Origin: Peptoniphilus lacrimalis DSM 7455
GTDB taxonomy: Bacteria > Bacillota > Clostridia > Tissierellales > Peptoniphilaceae
Assembly (NCBI RefSeq): GCF_000378725.1
Contig: NZ_KB900367.1
Span: forward strand, 124,001 to 188,000
Reading direction: 5' to 3'
DNA: 64,000 nucleotides
The position numbers and the translations under genes are program-made. The notes below the pieces were generated by a model, which was given only the letters and a program-made list of their open reading frames with translations, searched no databases and was not told the DNA's origin. How positions within the stretch are numbered: position 1 is the first letter of the stretch; each line of letters opens with the position of its first letter. Positions 25,644 to 34,943 of the stretch are shown in pieces.

Positions 25644-26351
25644 TTAAGAAAAATATTCATCTCTATAAGATTTTATATTATCTTCAGTTGTCTTTAATTT
25701 TTCGTTAATATTCATAGCCTTATTTCTTAGAATCTTTCCTCTTTCTAATAAATATTCATTAGAAAAAGCAGAACTGTTAGTCATATTTTCAAAATAAATA
25801 TCTGCCTTTTCTTCCAATCTTTCATGAATATTTGAAAGTCTTTTGTTGAGTTTTTTCCTTGCTGATATTGTAATTATCAAATCAACAAAGGATACAAGGC
25901 TTATGGAAATAGCAAGACCAATTAAGATTGAATCCTTAATTACTGATAGGGAAAACATCAAAAAAGGTGTAGAAAATTTTATTATTACTACGTTTGCCAA
26001 GCCAAAAATCACTAAGCCATAAAGGCACACTCTTCCATGAAGTTGGAAGGGATAATTGTCGTAATTCCACCATCTATCTTTGAACATTTTTTCTAAAATA
26101 TAGCCAACAATATATTCAATAGTACAAGAAACTATTGAAGCCAAAATAAATATAAGTGTAGCGGAGCCTATATCTCTTAAGAGTAAATAGGATAGAGTGG
26201 CACCAAGTCCATATATAGGACAGTAAGGTCCAAGAAAAAATCCTCTATTTACTAATTTTTTTAATTCTACTGATGAGCATAAAAATGATTCCCAAATCCA
26301 ACCTATTATAGAATATATAAAAAAACAAATATATATTTTTATAAAAGTCAA
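25644..26351 (-). CDS. CmpB-type putative ABC-transporter-associated membrane protein
   Basis: Integral membrane protein of 235 residues with about five helices. It matches the family named 'putative ABC-transporter type IV/CmpB': an N-terminal SIIGWIWESF, then NRGFFLGPYCPIYGLGA, EYIVGYILEKMF..RWWNYD and FQLHGRVCLYG. The last 80 residues are a charged, probably coiled-coil tail. No ATPase is encoded nearby, so transport is not demonstrated and the family name may mislead. It overlaps the HD gene by 4 nt. Confidence 0.75.
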   Translation of the reverse strand: MTFIKIYICFFIYSIIGWIWESFLCSSVELKKLVNRGFFLGPYCPIYGLGATLSYLLLRDIGSATLIFILASIVSCTIEYIVGYILEKMFKDRWWNYDNYPFQLHGRVCLYGLVIFGLANVVIIKFSTPFLMFSLSVIKDSILIGLAISISLVSFVDLIITISARKKLNKRLSNIHERLEEKADIYFENMTNSSAFSNEYLLERGKILRNKAMNINEKLKTTEDNIKSYRDEYFS

Positions 26352-26842
26352 CTTATATCAGCCTCCAATAGATAATAATTATTTTCTTTAGGATTTAAAG
26401 TTTCTCTAACAGTTACAATTTTATCTGCTAAACTAACCACCCAGGATTCTAAATACCTTGGTGGAATTACTGTTAATGGAAACATATGCTTAATTATTAT
26501 ATCCTTTTCAATTTTATTAAGCTTTAGTTCACTTGTTGCATTCTTATAGGCAGTATAAGGATGAGTAAAGCCATGAATATGTCTATATTTATGTGGTTTA
26601 TGCCAATCATACAAAAAATAATCGTGAAGTAAAGCTCCCCTTATAAGTGAATCTAAATCCACCCTTAATTTATATTTTTCACTAATATAAATTGCCTGCC
26701 AGGCAACTTTAATAACATGGTCATATATACTTGTAGTCCCATGCTGTATAAAATTCTTGTTATTTTTAAAACGGGTATTTTCTTCTAAAAATTTTATTTC
26801 TTTTATCAGTTTTTCTTTAGAATTGTAAGTAATATTTTTCAT
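26348..26842 (-). CDS. HD-domain phosphohydrolase
   Basis: Metal-dependent phosphohydrolase of 164 residues. The HD signature is complete: His42 (DHVIKVAWQA), His73-Asp74 (ALLHDYF), His119 (IKHMFP) and Asp140 (SLADKIV). The short length and the HDYFLYDWH segment match HD proteins of clostridia and relatives annotated only as HD-domain proteins. Substrate, probably a nucleotide, unknown. First gene of a two-gene minus-strand unit with the CmpB-like protein. Start ATG preceded by AGAGGGA. Confidence 0.82.
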   Translation of the reverse strand: MKNITYNSKEKLIKEIKFLEENTRFKNNKNFIQHGTTSIYDHVIKVAWQAIYISEKYKLRVDLDSLIRGALLHDYFLYDWHKPHKYRHIHGFTHPYTAYKNATSELKLNKIEKDIIIKHMFPLTVIPPRYLESWVVSLADKIVTVRETLNPKENNYYLLEADIS

Positions 26843-26991
26843 TCTTCCCTCTAATAATTTTCACTCTTTATATTGTACACAATAATCTTAAAATTTTTAT
26901 TAAGAAATTGTTAAATTTTTAAATATTTTTAATTTTTTTAATTAAGAATAAAATTTAACAATATAGTATAATTAGAAAAAAGGAGTTTTTT

Positions 26992-27516
26992 ATGGATATT
27001 TTACTTGTAATTGATATGCAAAATGATTTTGTTAAGGAAACTTTAAATACAAAAGAGGCATTAGAAATTGTTGATAAATTAAAAGAAAAGATAGAAAATT
27101 TTGAAGGTCAAGTGATTTATACACTTGATACTCATGATAAAAATTATTTACAAAGTCAAGAAGGCAGAAATTTGCCGATAAAACATTGTATTAAAAATAC
27201 TTGGGGTCATGAAATTATTGATGAATTTAAGGCTTGTAAAAATTTCAATCACGGGAAATTTTTTGAGAAAAATACTTTTGGTTCTAAGGATCTTGTTAAA
27301 TATTTAGTTGACTTAGATAAAAGAGAAGATATAGGAAAGATTTATTTTACAGGTGTTTGTACTGATATATGTGTAGTTTCTAATGCTTTATTAATTAAGG
27401 CTTTTCTTCCCGAAATTGAACTTTTAATTTATAAAGATTTGTGTGCGGGTCTTAATAAAGAAAAACACAAAGCAGCACTTGATGTATTAGATTCCTGCCA
27501 AGTTTATGCCATATGA
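26992..27516 (+). CDS. isochorismatase-family cysteine hydrolase (nicotinamidase-like)
   Basis: Cysteine hydrolase of 174 residues with a complete triad: Asp8 (VIDMQNDF), Lys93 (FEKNTFGS) and Cys127 (GVCTDICV). Its closest pattern is nicotinamidase (nicotinamide to nicotinate in NAD salvage), but other amidases share this fold. It overlaps the next gene by 4 nt and has an AAAGGAG site, so it heads the long operon that continues through tmk and holB. Specificity is inferred. Confidence 0.85.
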   Translation: MDILLVIDMQNDFVKETLNTKEALEIVDKLKEKIENFEGQVIYTLDTHDKNYLQSQEGRNLPIKHCIKNTWGHEIIDEFKACKNFNHGKFFEKNTFGSKDLVKYLVDLDKREDIGKIYFTGVCTDICVVSNALLIKAFLPEIELLIYKDLCAGLNKEKHKAALDVLDSCQVYAI

Positions 27517-28886
27517 GAAAATATATAGAAGAATCCGTTGACAAATATAAAAATGACTATGCTTTTGGTATGCCGGCTCACAAGGGTAAAAAATATTTTG
27601 ACCTTGACATTAAAAGGGACTTGACGGAATTTCTTGATACGGATAATCTTTTAAACCCTCAAGGAGCAATAAAAAAGTCCCAAGAAGAAGTAAGTGAAAT
27701 TTTCTCATCTAAATACTCATTTTATATTCCAAACGGTTCATCAGGAGCTATAAATATTGCAATATCAACCCTTGCTAAAAGAAAAGATAATATTCTTGTG
27801 CAGAGAAATACTCACAAGTCTGTTATGAATTCCATAATAATTAATGATCTAAATCCCATTTATATAAATACAAAATATGATGAGGAAAATGCCCTATTTT
27901 TAGGAATCGAACTCGAAAATTTAAAAAATATTTTAGAAGAAAATTCAATTCAACTTGCAATTTTTGTAAGCCCCAATTATTATGGTGGCATATTAAAGTT
28001 AAAAGAAATTGTAAGACTTTGTCACTCACACAATGTTTATGTAATTATTGATGAAGCCCATGGAAGTCATTTATATTTTTCTCATATGAAAGAATTTTGT
28101 GCTAATTTTTCAGGTGCAGATATAGTTATTAACTCCACTCACAAAACTATACCATCCTTAACTCAAACAGCTTTATTGCATGTAAATAACGATAGGGTTG
28201 ATGTTGATAAACTGAAAAAAGTTATAAATATTTATACCACAACTTCACCATCATATTTGTTTCTAATATCCCAAGAAGAAGGAATAGACTATATGGTTAA
28301 AGAAGGTTATAAAAAATTAGAAATTTTACGAAAAGAATTAGACAAAATAAGTAAAGATACGGGCATTATGAGTTATAATATTAATGATTCTACTATAGCT
28401 TCATATGATACTATGAAATTTCTTTTCAGACTGCCTATTTTGAGCGGTATTGAAATTGTAAAAAAATTCCATTTAGAATATAATATTAGGTTAGAGATGG
28501 GGGATTTATATTATGCTTTAGCTATATTTTCTCCCTTGACAGAAATTTGTGAATTGAGAAAATTTATAGATGTTATTTTATCTCTTAGAAATGGAGAGTA
28601 TAAAAAAATCGCTAAGCTTAAATTTCCTACAAGTAAAAGAATAATCTCTCCTAGAAAAGCTTTTGACAGTCCGTCAATTTATAAAAATTTAAAAGATTCC
28701 TGTGGAATGATTTCAGCAAATAATGTAGCTTTTTATCCACCGGGAATTCCTATTATAAGTTATGGTGAGAGGATTACAAAAGAAATTATTGATATAATAT
28801 TAAATAATTTAGATGAAGGTATTGAAGTTGTAGGGATTAATCAAGGAAAAATAGAGGTAGTTGATGAGTCTATTTGTAACTTTTGA
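27513..28886 (+). CDS. Orn/Lys/Arg decarboxylase-family PLP enzyme (YaaO-like)
   Basis: PLP-dependent amino acid decarboxylase family member of 457 residues, shorter than inducible E. coli enzymes and similar to B. subtilis YaaO/SpeA. Visible are FGMPAHKGKKYFDLDI at the N-terminus, PNGSSGAINIAI, IDEAHGSHLYF and Lys211 in NSTHKTIPSLTQ, the expected PLP lysine. The C-terminal part (PPGIPIISYGERIT) holds the usual substrate-side loop. In B. subtilis yaaO also precedes tmk, so the gene order is conserved. Whether it makes agmatine, cadaverine or putrescine cannot be told. Confidence 0.86.
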   Translation: MRKYIEESVDKYKNDYAFGMPAHKGKKYFDLDIKRDLTEFLDTDNLLNPQGAIKKSQEEVSEIFSSKYSFYIPNGSSGAINIAISTLAKRKDNILVQRNTHKSVMNSIIINDLNPIYINTKYDEENALFLGIELENLKNILEENSIQLAIFVSPNYYGGILKLKEIVRLCHSHNVYVIIDEAHGSHLYFSHMKEFCANFSGADIVINSTHKTIPSLTQTALLHVNNDRVDVDKLKKVINIYTTTSPSYLFLISQEEGIDYMVKEGYKKLEILRKELDKISKDTGIMSYNINDSTIASYDTMKFLFRLPILSGIEIVKKFHLEYNIRLEMGDLYYALAIFSPLTEICELRKFIDVILSLRNGEYKKIAKLKFPTSKRIISPRKAFDSPSIYKNLKDSCGMISANNVAFYPPGIPIISYGERITKEIIDIILNNLDEGIEVVGINQGKIEVVDESICNF

Positions 28887-29472
28887 GGGTGCTGATGGTG
28901 TAGGAAAGTCCACCATAGCAAATCTCATTTATGAAGAATTATTAAAAAGAAATATAGAAGTTATAAAAACCAGAGAGCCTGGTGGCACTAGAATTTCTGA
29001 AGCTATAAGAGATATTATTTTAAATAACTCATATAGGGAAATGGATTATAGGTGTGAAGCCCTACTTTATGCAGCTAGTCGAGCTCAACACGTAGAAGAA
29101 AAAATTAAACCTGCCTTAAAAAGTGGTAAGGTAGTTTTGTGTGAAAGATTTGTCTTATCTTCTCTTGCCTATCAAGGTATTGGAAGAAATCAAAATTTAG
29201 ACCACATAAAAGCCATAAACGAATATGCAACTATGGGTCTTGAGCCAGATATAGTTTTTATATTTTTAAATAAGGAAGAAACTTTAGCAAGAAAATTAGA
29301 AAATGCTGACAGACTAGAGAGGGCAGGAGATGATTTTCATAACAAAGTCCGTGATTTTTACAAAAATTTGCAAAAAAAAGATAATTATTATTTTATAGAC
29401 GCATGGCAAAGCATAGATAAAGTTTTTTCAGATACCCTAGAGGTACTTGACAATGTAGGAGGTTTGAAATGA
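28864..29472 (+). CDS. tmk: thymidylate kinase
   Basis: Phosphorylates dTMP to dTDP. P-loop GADGVGKST at residues 9-17, the REPGGT motif that binds dTMP, and the DRLERAGDDF lid region are all visible. I choose ATG 28864, about 5 nt after GAGGT; the TTG three bases earlier abuts the ribosome site. It overlaps the decarboxylase gene by 23 nt and the first DarA gene by 4 nt, so expression is coupled. The 202-residue length is normal. Confidence 0.95.
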   Translation: MSLFVTFEGADGVGKSTIANLIYEELLKRNIEVIKTREPGGTRISEAIRDIILNNSYREMDYRCEALLYAASRAQHVEEKIKPALKSGKVVLCERFVLSSLAYQGIGRNQNLDHIKAINEYATMGLEPDIVFIFLNKEETLARKLENADRLERAGDDFHNKVRDFYKNLQKKDNYYFIDAWQSIDKVFSDTLEVLDNVGGLK

Positions 29473-29795
29473 AACTGATTATTTCAATTGTTCAAGATGT
29501 TGATAGTGAAAATTTAATTCAGAGATTAAATGAAGAGGGTTTTAGAGTAACTAAAATTTCTTCAACAGGTGGTTTTTTAAAGGCTGGAAATACTACTCTT
29601 TTGTCAGGTGTTGAGGAAGATGTGTATCCTAAATTTATGAAAATTATGGAAGAAAATTCAAAAACCCGTATAGTAAATAAAACAATAGCACCTATTAATA
29701 TTCCAGGACAAGCAATGATTCCTGTACCTGTTGAAGTTAAAGTGGGTGGAGCTACAATTTTTGTTATGAATGTAGTAGATTATAAGAGATTTTAG
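29469..29795 (+). CDS. darA: c-di-AMP-binding PII-like protein DarA (PstA/YaaQ)
   Basis: Small cytosolic receptor (108 aa) of the second messenger c-di-AMP, with a PII-like trimeric fold. The family signature KISSTGGFLKAGNTTLLSG (residues 29-47) forms the nucleotide pocket, and the long loop before VGGATIFVM (about 68-92, with NIPGQAMIPVPV) is the flexible B/T-loop region characteristic of DarA. In B. subtilis yaaQ sits at the same place after tmk. The downstream effector in any organism is not settled. It is coupled to tmk by a 4-nt overlap. Confidence 0.92.
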   Translation: MKLIISIVQDVDSENLIQRLNEEGFRVTKISSTGGFLKAGNTTLLSGVEEDVYPKFMKIMEENSKTRIVNKTIAPINIPGQAMIPVPVEVKVGGATIFVMNVVDYKRF

Positions 29796-29804
29796 GTGAT
29801 AAAA

Positions 29805-30089
29805 ATGAAGATGATAATAGCAATAGTTCAAGATAAATTTATTGATGATCTTATTGATAGATTTTTAACTGAAGATATTTATGTAACAAGGCTTTCGTCT
29901 ACTGGTGGATTTTTTAAATCAGGTAACACAACACTTCTTTTAGGCTGTAAAGATAATGAAATAAAAGCAATTGAAGATATATTCAAAGAAATAACTGAAA
30001 AAGAAGAAGTAGTTTCTGAAAAAGGTTCTTTTGAAGTTGCAGGAGCAACAATGTTTGTAGTAGATTTGGAAGAATCTAAAAGAATATAA
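29805..30089 (+). CDS. second DarA-type PII-like paralogue, short-loop form
   Basis: Tandem paralogue of the preceding gene (94 aa). The nucleotide-pocket motif is kept (RLSSTGGFFKSGNTTLLLG), as are the final strands (VAGATMFVVDL), but the long loop is about 15 residues shorter and lacks the PGQAMIPVPV segment. I place the start at ATG 29805, 5 nt after AGGTGA; a GTG at 29796 lies inside the ribosome site. It overlaps holB by one base. It probably still binds a nucleotide but should signal differently; this is inference. Confidence 0.85.
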   Translation: MKMIIAIVQDKFIDDLIDRFLTEDIYVTRLSSTGGFFKSGNTTLLLGCKDNEIKAIEDIFKEITEKEEVVSEKGSFEVAGATMFVVDLEESKRI

Positions 30090-31048
30090 TGAAAAATGAC
30101 AATTCAATTTTCTTAGAAGATAAAAATGTTTCTAGTCAACTGGATTTAGCCTTAAAAAATAAAGATTTTTCTCATGCCTATTTATTTGTTGGTCCAAAAG
30201 GAATAGGAAAATATGCACAAGCTAAAAATTTTGCCCGAGCGATTCTTTGTGGAGATAATAAAAATGATAAGTCCTTTTGCAATCTTTTATATGATTATTT
30301 TCACCCAGACTTAATTGAAGTTTCTTCGAAAGAAACTATAAAAAAAGAACAAATTGAGGAATTGATTGAAAAAGCTGGGACCAAGCCTTTTGAATCTAAT
30401 AAAAAAATCATTTTAATTGATGGTTTTGATAATGTTACAATCGAAGGACAAAATGCTCTATTAAAAACTTTAGAAGAGCCTGAGGATTATCTGATAATTA
30501 TTTTGGTTTCATCTAATATTAAAAATATTTTACCAACTATTAGATCTAGGGCTAGAATTTTGAAATTTCAAAATATTTCAGTTGAAAGAATTTATGATTA
30601 TCTTTTAAAAACTGGCTTGTCAGAAAAAAATGCTAGGCTTTTTTCAAACTTATCTTGCGGAAGCATAAGTCTTGCAAAAAGATATAAAGAAGATGTTGAA
30701 CTTTTGAAAAAAAGGGATGAGCTTATTGGGATTTTAGATAATCTTATAAGGACAGGTTCCTACTATATTTTTTCGTATTTGGATTTTTTTAAAGAAAATA
30801 AGGAAAATATAGAAGATATTTTAAATTTTTTTAGCTTGTGGTTTAGAGATTTAGCATTTATAAAAATTAATAAGAAAGAAAAGATAATTAATATAGATAA
30901 ATTAAATATACTTGAGCTTGAAGATTTGACTTTGGATAGGATACTTTTTATATATAATAAAATTCTATTAACTAAAGAAAACCTATCTAAAAATATGAAT
31001 TATGATCTAAGCATAGAAGCTCTACTTATGTATATAGGAGGAATGTAG
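30089..31048 (+). CDS. holB: DNA polymerase III delta-prime subunit
   Basis: Clamp-loader subunit working with the gamma/tau subunits to load the sliding clamp. The AAA+ core has a P-loop-like GPKGIGKYAQ (35-44) in which the final Thr/Ser is Tyr, the usual ATPase-inactive form of delta-prime, and the sensor region ALLKTLEEP followed by the SRARI arginine-finger segment. Of the four cysteines of the usual zinc module only Cys54 and Cys64 remain. Position between DarA and RicT genes is as in Bacillus. Confidence 0.9.
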   Translation: MKNDNSIFLEDKNVSSQLDLALKNKDFSHAYLFVGPKGIGKYAQAKNFARAILCGDNKNDKSFCNLLYDYFHPDLIEVSSKETIKKEQIEELIEKAGTKPFESNKKIILIDGFDNVTIEGQNALLKTLEEPEDYLIIILVSSNIKNILPTIRSRARILKFQNISVERIYDYLLKTGLSEKNARLFSNLSCGSISLAKRYKEDVELLKKRDELIGILDNLIRTGSYYIFSYLDFFKENKENIEDILNFFSLWFRDLAFIKINKKEKIINIDKLNILELEDLTLDRILFIYNKILLTKENLSKNMNYDLSIEALLMYIGGM

Positions 31049-31939
31049 ATGATAGATGTAGCTGGAGTTAGATTTAAAAAAACCGGAAAAATCTATTATT
31101 TTGACCCACTTGATAGCGGAGCCTCAGTTGGTGATGATGTTATTGTAGAAACGGTTAGGGGGCTTGAATTCGGAAATGTTATCCTTTTTAGGTCTTTTGA
31201 AGATGAAGAATTTTCGACTGAATTAAAGCCTGTTATAAGAATAGCTACACAAGACGATCAAAGTAAAAATATTGATAATAGAAATAAGTCTAAAGAAGCA
31301 ATTATTCTTTGTGATAAAAAAATTAAAGAGCATAATCTGGATATGAAATTGATATCCTGTGAATATACATTTGACAATTCAAAATTATTATTTTATTTCA
31401 CATCTGATGGAAGGGTAGATTTTAGAGAACTGGTTAGGGATCTTGCAGCCATTTTTAAAACTAGAATTGAGTTAAGACAAATCGGCGTAAGAGATGAAGC
31501 AAAACTTGTTGGCGGTCTAGGTTGTTGTGGAAGACCAACTTGCTGCTCAACTTTTTTGTCAGAATTTTCACCAGTATCTATAAAAATGGCAAAGGACCAA
31601 AATTTATCATTAAACCCAACTAAAATATCAGGTGTGTGTGGAAGATTAATGTGTTGCTTAAAATATGAGCAAAAAGGATATGAATGCATCAATAAAATCA
31701 TGCCAAAAGTTGGAGAGTTTATTATTACAGAAGATGGCAAAGCAACTGTAATTTCAACATACCCAATTCAAGAACTTATTAAGGCTTCTTTAATTGTTAA
31801 TGACGAAACTGTAGTTTCTTATTTTGATGTTAAGGATATAAAAAGAACAGGTAAATTTAATAGAGATTTCTTAGATGTGACGGCAGAAAATAAAGAAACT
31901 TATGATGAAAAGGAATTGTCTGAACTGGAAAAAGAGTAA
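31049..31939 (+). CDS. ricT: PSP1-domain protein RicT (YaaT)
   Basis: Cytosolic Fe-S regulatory protein. In B. subtilis YaaT/RicT works with RicA and RicF in RNA processing and phosphorelay control. The cysteine cluster (GCCGRPTCC, then GVCGRLMCCLKYEQKGYEC) at about 155-215 matches the 4Fe-4S-binding PSP1 C-terminal domain. Preceding strands (GASVGDDVIVETVRGLEFG) match the PSP1 core. RicA and RicF genes are not in this window. It follows holB by a stop/start junction with an AGGAGG site inside the end of holB. Confidence 0.93.
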   Translation: MIDVAGVRFKKTGKIYYFDPLDSGASVGDDVIVETVRGLEFGNVILFRSFEDEEFSTELKPVIRIATQDDQSKNIDNRNKSKEAIILCDKKIKEHNLDMKLISCEYTFDNSKLLFYFTSDGRVDFRELVRDLAAIFKTRIELRQIGVRDEAKLVGGLGCCGRPTCCSTFLSEFSPVSIKMAKDQNLSLNPTKISGVCGRLMCCLKYEQKGYECINKIMPKVGEFIITEDGKATVISTYPIQELIKASLIVNDETVVSYFDVKDIKRTGKFNRDFLDVTAENKETYDEKELSELEKE

Positions 31940-31941
31940 CA

Positions 31942-34047
31942 ATGAAAATAGAAAATATTATTTTGAAAATTTACAACAAAGTAAAAGATTTATTTAGGAG
32001 TAATTTTGGTAGCACAAAGGGAGCAGAAAGAATTTTAAAAATTTTTATCTCCCTTTTTTACGCCACTGACCATTATTCTTACCTTACAGATTTTAAGGTT
32101 CCAACAATAATATCTATAATTATTTTTGCTTTTATTATTTATTTAATTTTAAGCATTATAAGTTTTTTGGGCAAATATCTGATTATTTTATTGCAAAGAA
32201 CAAAACCCATAAATTTAACGGTTTATATATTATTATTCATAGGGGGCAAATATTTTTTAGATAATTCTTTAAACCTATACTTGAAAGATTGGCAAAGTTA
32301 CCTATTATTATTTTGTGCCTGTGCAATATTAATAATTTTTGCAAAATCCTTTATATCTTTATTTAAAAACAAGAGAAATCTCGCTCTTATCTTTTTCTTG
32401 CCATCATTTTGCCTTGTATTTTTAGGCATATATTTTTATAGCTTTCCTGGTTTTCAAAGGAGTGCTTTAAAGCTAGCTGAATTTAAAAAGGACAAAGTTG
32501 TAGAAAGAGCAACAGCTTATGAAAGTAAAGAGATTTTTTATAAGGGTCCAGAGGTATCTTTAAATTCCTATGTTTCCTATGGCGGACTTACAAAAAAAGT
32601 GAGAGATTTTTATTTTAAGAAAAAATTAAATCAAGTTGAAGTCAAAGGAAAAGTTTATCTGCCAAAAAATCAAAAAGAAGCCCCTCTTTTATTTGTTGTT
32701 CACGGAAATCATAGAATGACAACAAAAAACTATCTAGGCTATGATTATTTAGGCAAATATTTATCTCAAAGAGGTGTGGCTGTTGTATCAGTTGACATGA
32801 ACATGCTAAACAGTTTTTATAAATATTCCCTAAAAAACGAAAATGATGCAAGGGCTGTTCTTTTGTTAGAAAATATAAAATATCTTTTAAGCGAAAATAG
32901 AAATGAAAATTCAAAATTTTATAAGGCTTTTGACAGTGAAAATATTGCCCTAATGGGACATTCTCGTGGTGGAGAAGCAATTTGTATAGCAAATAATTTT
33001 AACAAACTAAATAAAAATCCCGATAATGGTAATATAAGATTTAATTATGGTTTTAATATAAAGGGTTTAATTGCAGTTGCACCTACCTTTGGTCAATATG
33101 AGCCATGTGATAGAGAATTGAAACTTTGGGATGTAAACTATTTAACAATTGCTGGCACCAATGACTGTGATGTTACAAGTTTTGAAGGTCAGATGCAATA
33201 TGATAATATAGGATTTTCTCCAAACTCAGATAAATTCAAAACAGCTGTTTATGTTGGCTATGCAAATCACGGAAATTTTAATTCCTTGTGGGGAGATTTT
33301 GATTTACAACCCCCAGAAGGACTAGATATAAACAGAAAAGAACTTCTAAACCAATTGAGTCAAAAAAGAATATTATCAATTTACACCTATAATTTTTTGG
33401 AGAATATTTTTGGCAAATCTTTCAACAGGGACTTATTCAAATATGGTCCTTATAATTACAAAGATTTTCCAAAGACAACTTATTATTCAAGATATAAAGA
33501 TTCGACCTATGAAAATATTTGTGATTTTGAAGAAGATACAAACCTTCAAAGTGCATCGACTTTTGGAGATTATATAGATTTTTCAAATTTTTCTGATATT
33601 TACGAAGGAGCAAATTCCTATGGAGAAGATAAAGGCAAAAACAATTGTGTATTTTTATCTACAAATGATAAGTCAAGATACCAAATTTTCTTGAGAAACA
33701 TTCCTCAAAAAAGACAGTTTTTGGTCTTCGATCTGGAAAATTTTGAAGAAATTAATGATTATGATGGTTTTAAAATAAAGATTTCTGATATGGTTGGAGA
33801 AAGTGCGAGCCTTAATATTAAAGATTATTTTCCAGCTTACCCACCTACAAAAGTTTATCTTTATAAAAGCGATCATGTTTTTGATGATTATAAAAATTAT
33901 TCAGCTCCCATATCTTTAAGGATTGATCTTGAAGATTTTAAAAATAATAATCCTCTTATTAATTTAGAGGAGATATCTAATATAGAATTTGATTTTGATA
34001 AAAGCATAGGTCAGATTTCTTTAGATAATATAGGTTTTGCCAATTAG
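31942..34047 (+). CDS. membrane-anchored alpha/beta hydrolase, 701 aa
   Basis: Not recognised as a named gene. Residues 1-165 hold about four membrane helices (near 54-80, 92-108, 118-137, 145-166). A hydrolase domain follows at about 230-490 with HGN at 254-256, nucleophile Ser341 in GHSRGGEA, Asp408 in GTNDCDV and His443 in ANHGNF, so the triad is complete. The GHSRGGE elbow resembles poly-alkanoate/acyl hydrolases of the chlorophyllase-like type. The C-terminal 190 residues look like a beta-rich extra domain of unknown role. It sits between ricT and murB with 2- and 8-nt gaps, so it is part of this housekeeping operon. Probably acts on an envelope lipid or polymer (inference). Confidence 0.75.
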   Translation: MKIENIILKIYNKVKDLFRSNFGSTKGAERILKIFISLFYATDHYSYLTDFKVPTIISIIIFAFIIYLILSIISFLGKYLIILLQRTKPINLTVYILLFIGGKYFLDNSLNLYLKDWQSYLLLFCACAILIIFAKSFISLFKNKRNLALIFFLPSFCLVFLGIYFYSFPGFQRSALKLAEFKKDKVVERATAYESKEIFYKGPEVSLNSYVSYGGLTKKVRDFYFKKKLNQVEVKGKVYLPKNQKEAPLLFVVHGNHRMTTKNYLGYDYLGKYLSQRGVAVVSVDMNMLNSFYKYSLKNENDARAVLLLENIKYLLSENRNENSKFYKAFDSENIALMGHSRGGEAICIANNFNKLNKNPDNGNIRFNYGFNIKGLIAVAPTFGQYEPCDRELKLWDVNYLTIAGTNDCDVTSFEGQMQYDNIGFSPNSDKFKTAVYVGYANHGNFNSLWGDFDLQPPEGLDINRKELLNQLSQKRILSIYTYNFLENIFGKSFNRDLFKYGPYNYKDFPKTTYYSRYKDSTYENICDFEEDTNLQSASTFGDYIDFSNFSDIYEGANSYGEDKGKNNCVFLSTNDKSRYQIFLRNIPQKRQFLVFDLENFEEINDYDGFKIKISDMVGESASLNIKDYFPAYPPTKVYLYKSDHVFDDYKNYSAPISLRIDLEDFKNNNPLINLEEISNIEFDFDKSIGQISLDNIGFAN

Positions 34048-34055
34048 GAGGAAAA

Positions 34056-34943
34056 ATGAAATATAATTTTGATAAGAACTTAGGAGAATTTTTAGAAAAT
34101 GAACCTATGAAAAATCATACTTCCTTTAAAGTAGGAGGTCCATGTGAACTTTTTGTAAGACCTAAAGATGAAAAGTCCTTGATAGAAATTTTAAAGATAA
34201 TTAGAAAAAACAATTACAATTTTTATATTCTTGGTAACGCAACAAATGTTATCGTTAAGGACCAAGGCTATAAAGGAATAATTATTTCTATTAAAAATAG
34301 ATTAAAAGATGTGAAGGTTGATGGTTTAAAAATCACGGCAGGAGCAGGACTTTCTTTAAAAGAACTTTCTCAAACAGCTTATGAAAATTCCTTGAGCGGT
34401 ATAGAATTTGCAAACGGCATACCAGGCACAGTGGGAGGAGCAATGACTATGAATGCTGGAGCCTATGACGGAGAAATGAAAAATGTTGTTGAATCAGTAA
34501 GATTTATTGATAACCTTGGAAATATAAGAGAATATTCAAATGAAGAAATGGATTTTTCTTACAGACATTCTAAGGTTGGTGATGAAAATTTAATTGTACT
34601 TTCAGCAACTTTTGTCTTAGAAAAAGGCGACAAGGAAAAAATTAGAGAAAAGTTCCAAGAATTTGATAGAAGAAGAAGTGAAAAACAACCTTTAGACTTG
34701 CCATCAGCAGGTTCTACCTTTAAAAGACCAGAAGGTTATTTTGCAGGTAAATTAATTGATGATTCGGGACTTAGAGGTTTTAGACATAATGGAGCAGGAG
34801 TTTCTCAAAAGCACTGCGGTTTTGTTGTTAATTATGATAATGCAAGCGCAAGTGATGTTTTAGAAACTATAGAAATTGTTCAAAAAGTTGTTTACGATAA
34901 GTTTTCCGTAAAACTAGAAAGGGAAGTAAAGATAATTGGATAA
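34056..34943 (+). CDS. murB: UDP-N-acetylenolpyruvoylglucosamine reductase
   Basis: Flavoenzyme that reduces the enolpyruvyl group to make UDP-MurNAc, the first committed peptidoglycan precursor. FAD-binding motifs GNATNVIV (65-72) and GIPGTVGGAMTMNAGAYDGEM are clear, with YRHS for the active site and the closing SAGSTFKRPEG...GLRGFRHNGAGVS. The short 295-residue form lacks the extra lobe of E. coli MurB (type II). AGGAGG site 6 nt before ATG. It overlaps rapZ by 8 nt. Confidence 0.96.
   Translation: MKYNFDKNLGEFLENEPMKNHTSFKVGGPCELFVRPKDEKSLIEILKIIRKNNYNFYILGNATNVIVKDQGYKGIIISIKNRLKDVKVDGLKITAGAGLSLKELSQTAYENSLSGIEFANGIPGTVGGAMTMNAGAYDGEMKNVVESVRFIDNLGNIREYSNEEMDFSYRHSKVGDENLIVLSATFVLEKGDKEKIREKFQEFDRRRSEKQPLDLPSAGSTFKRPEGYFAGKLIDDSGLRGFRHNGAGVSQKHCGFVVNYDNASASDVLETIEIVQKVVYDKFSVKLEREVKIIG

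Noticed and set aside
30191-30220. holB as an inactive gene because its P-loop lacks Thr/Ser
   Set aside because: ATPase-deficient P-loops are normal for delta-prime subunits.
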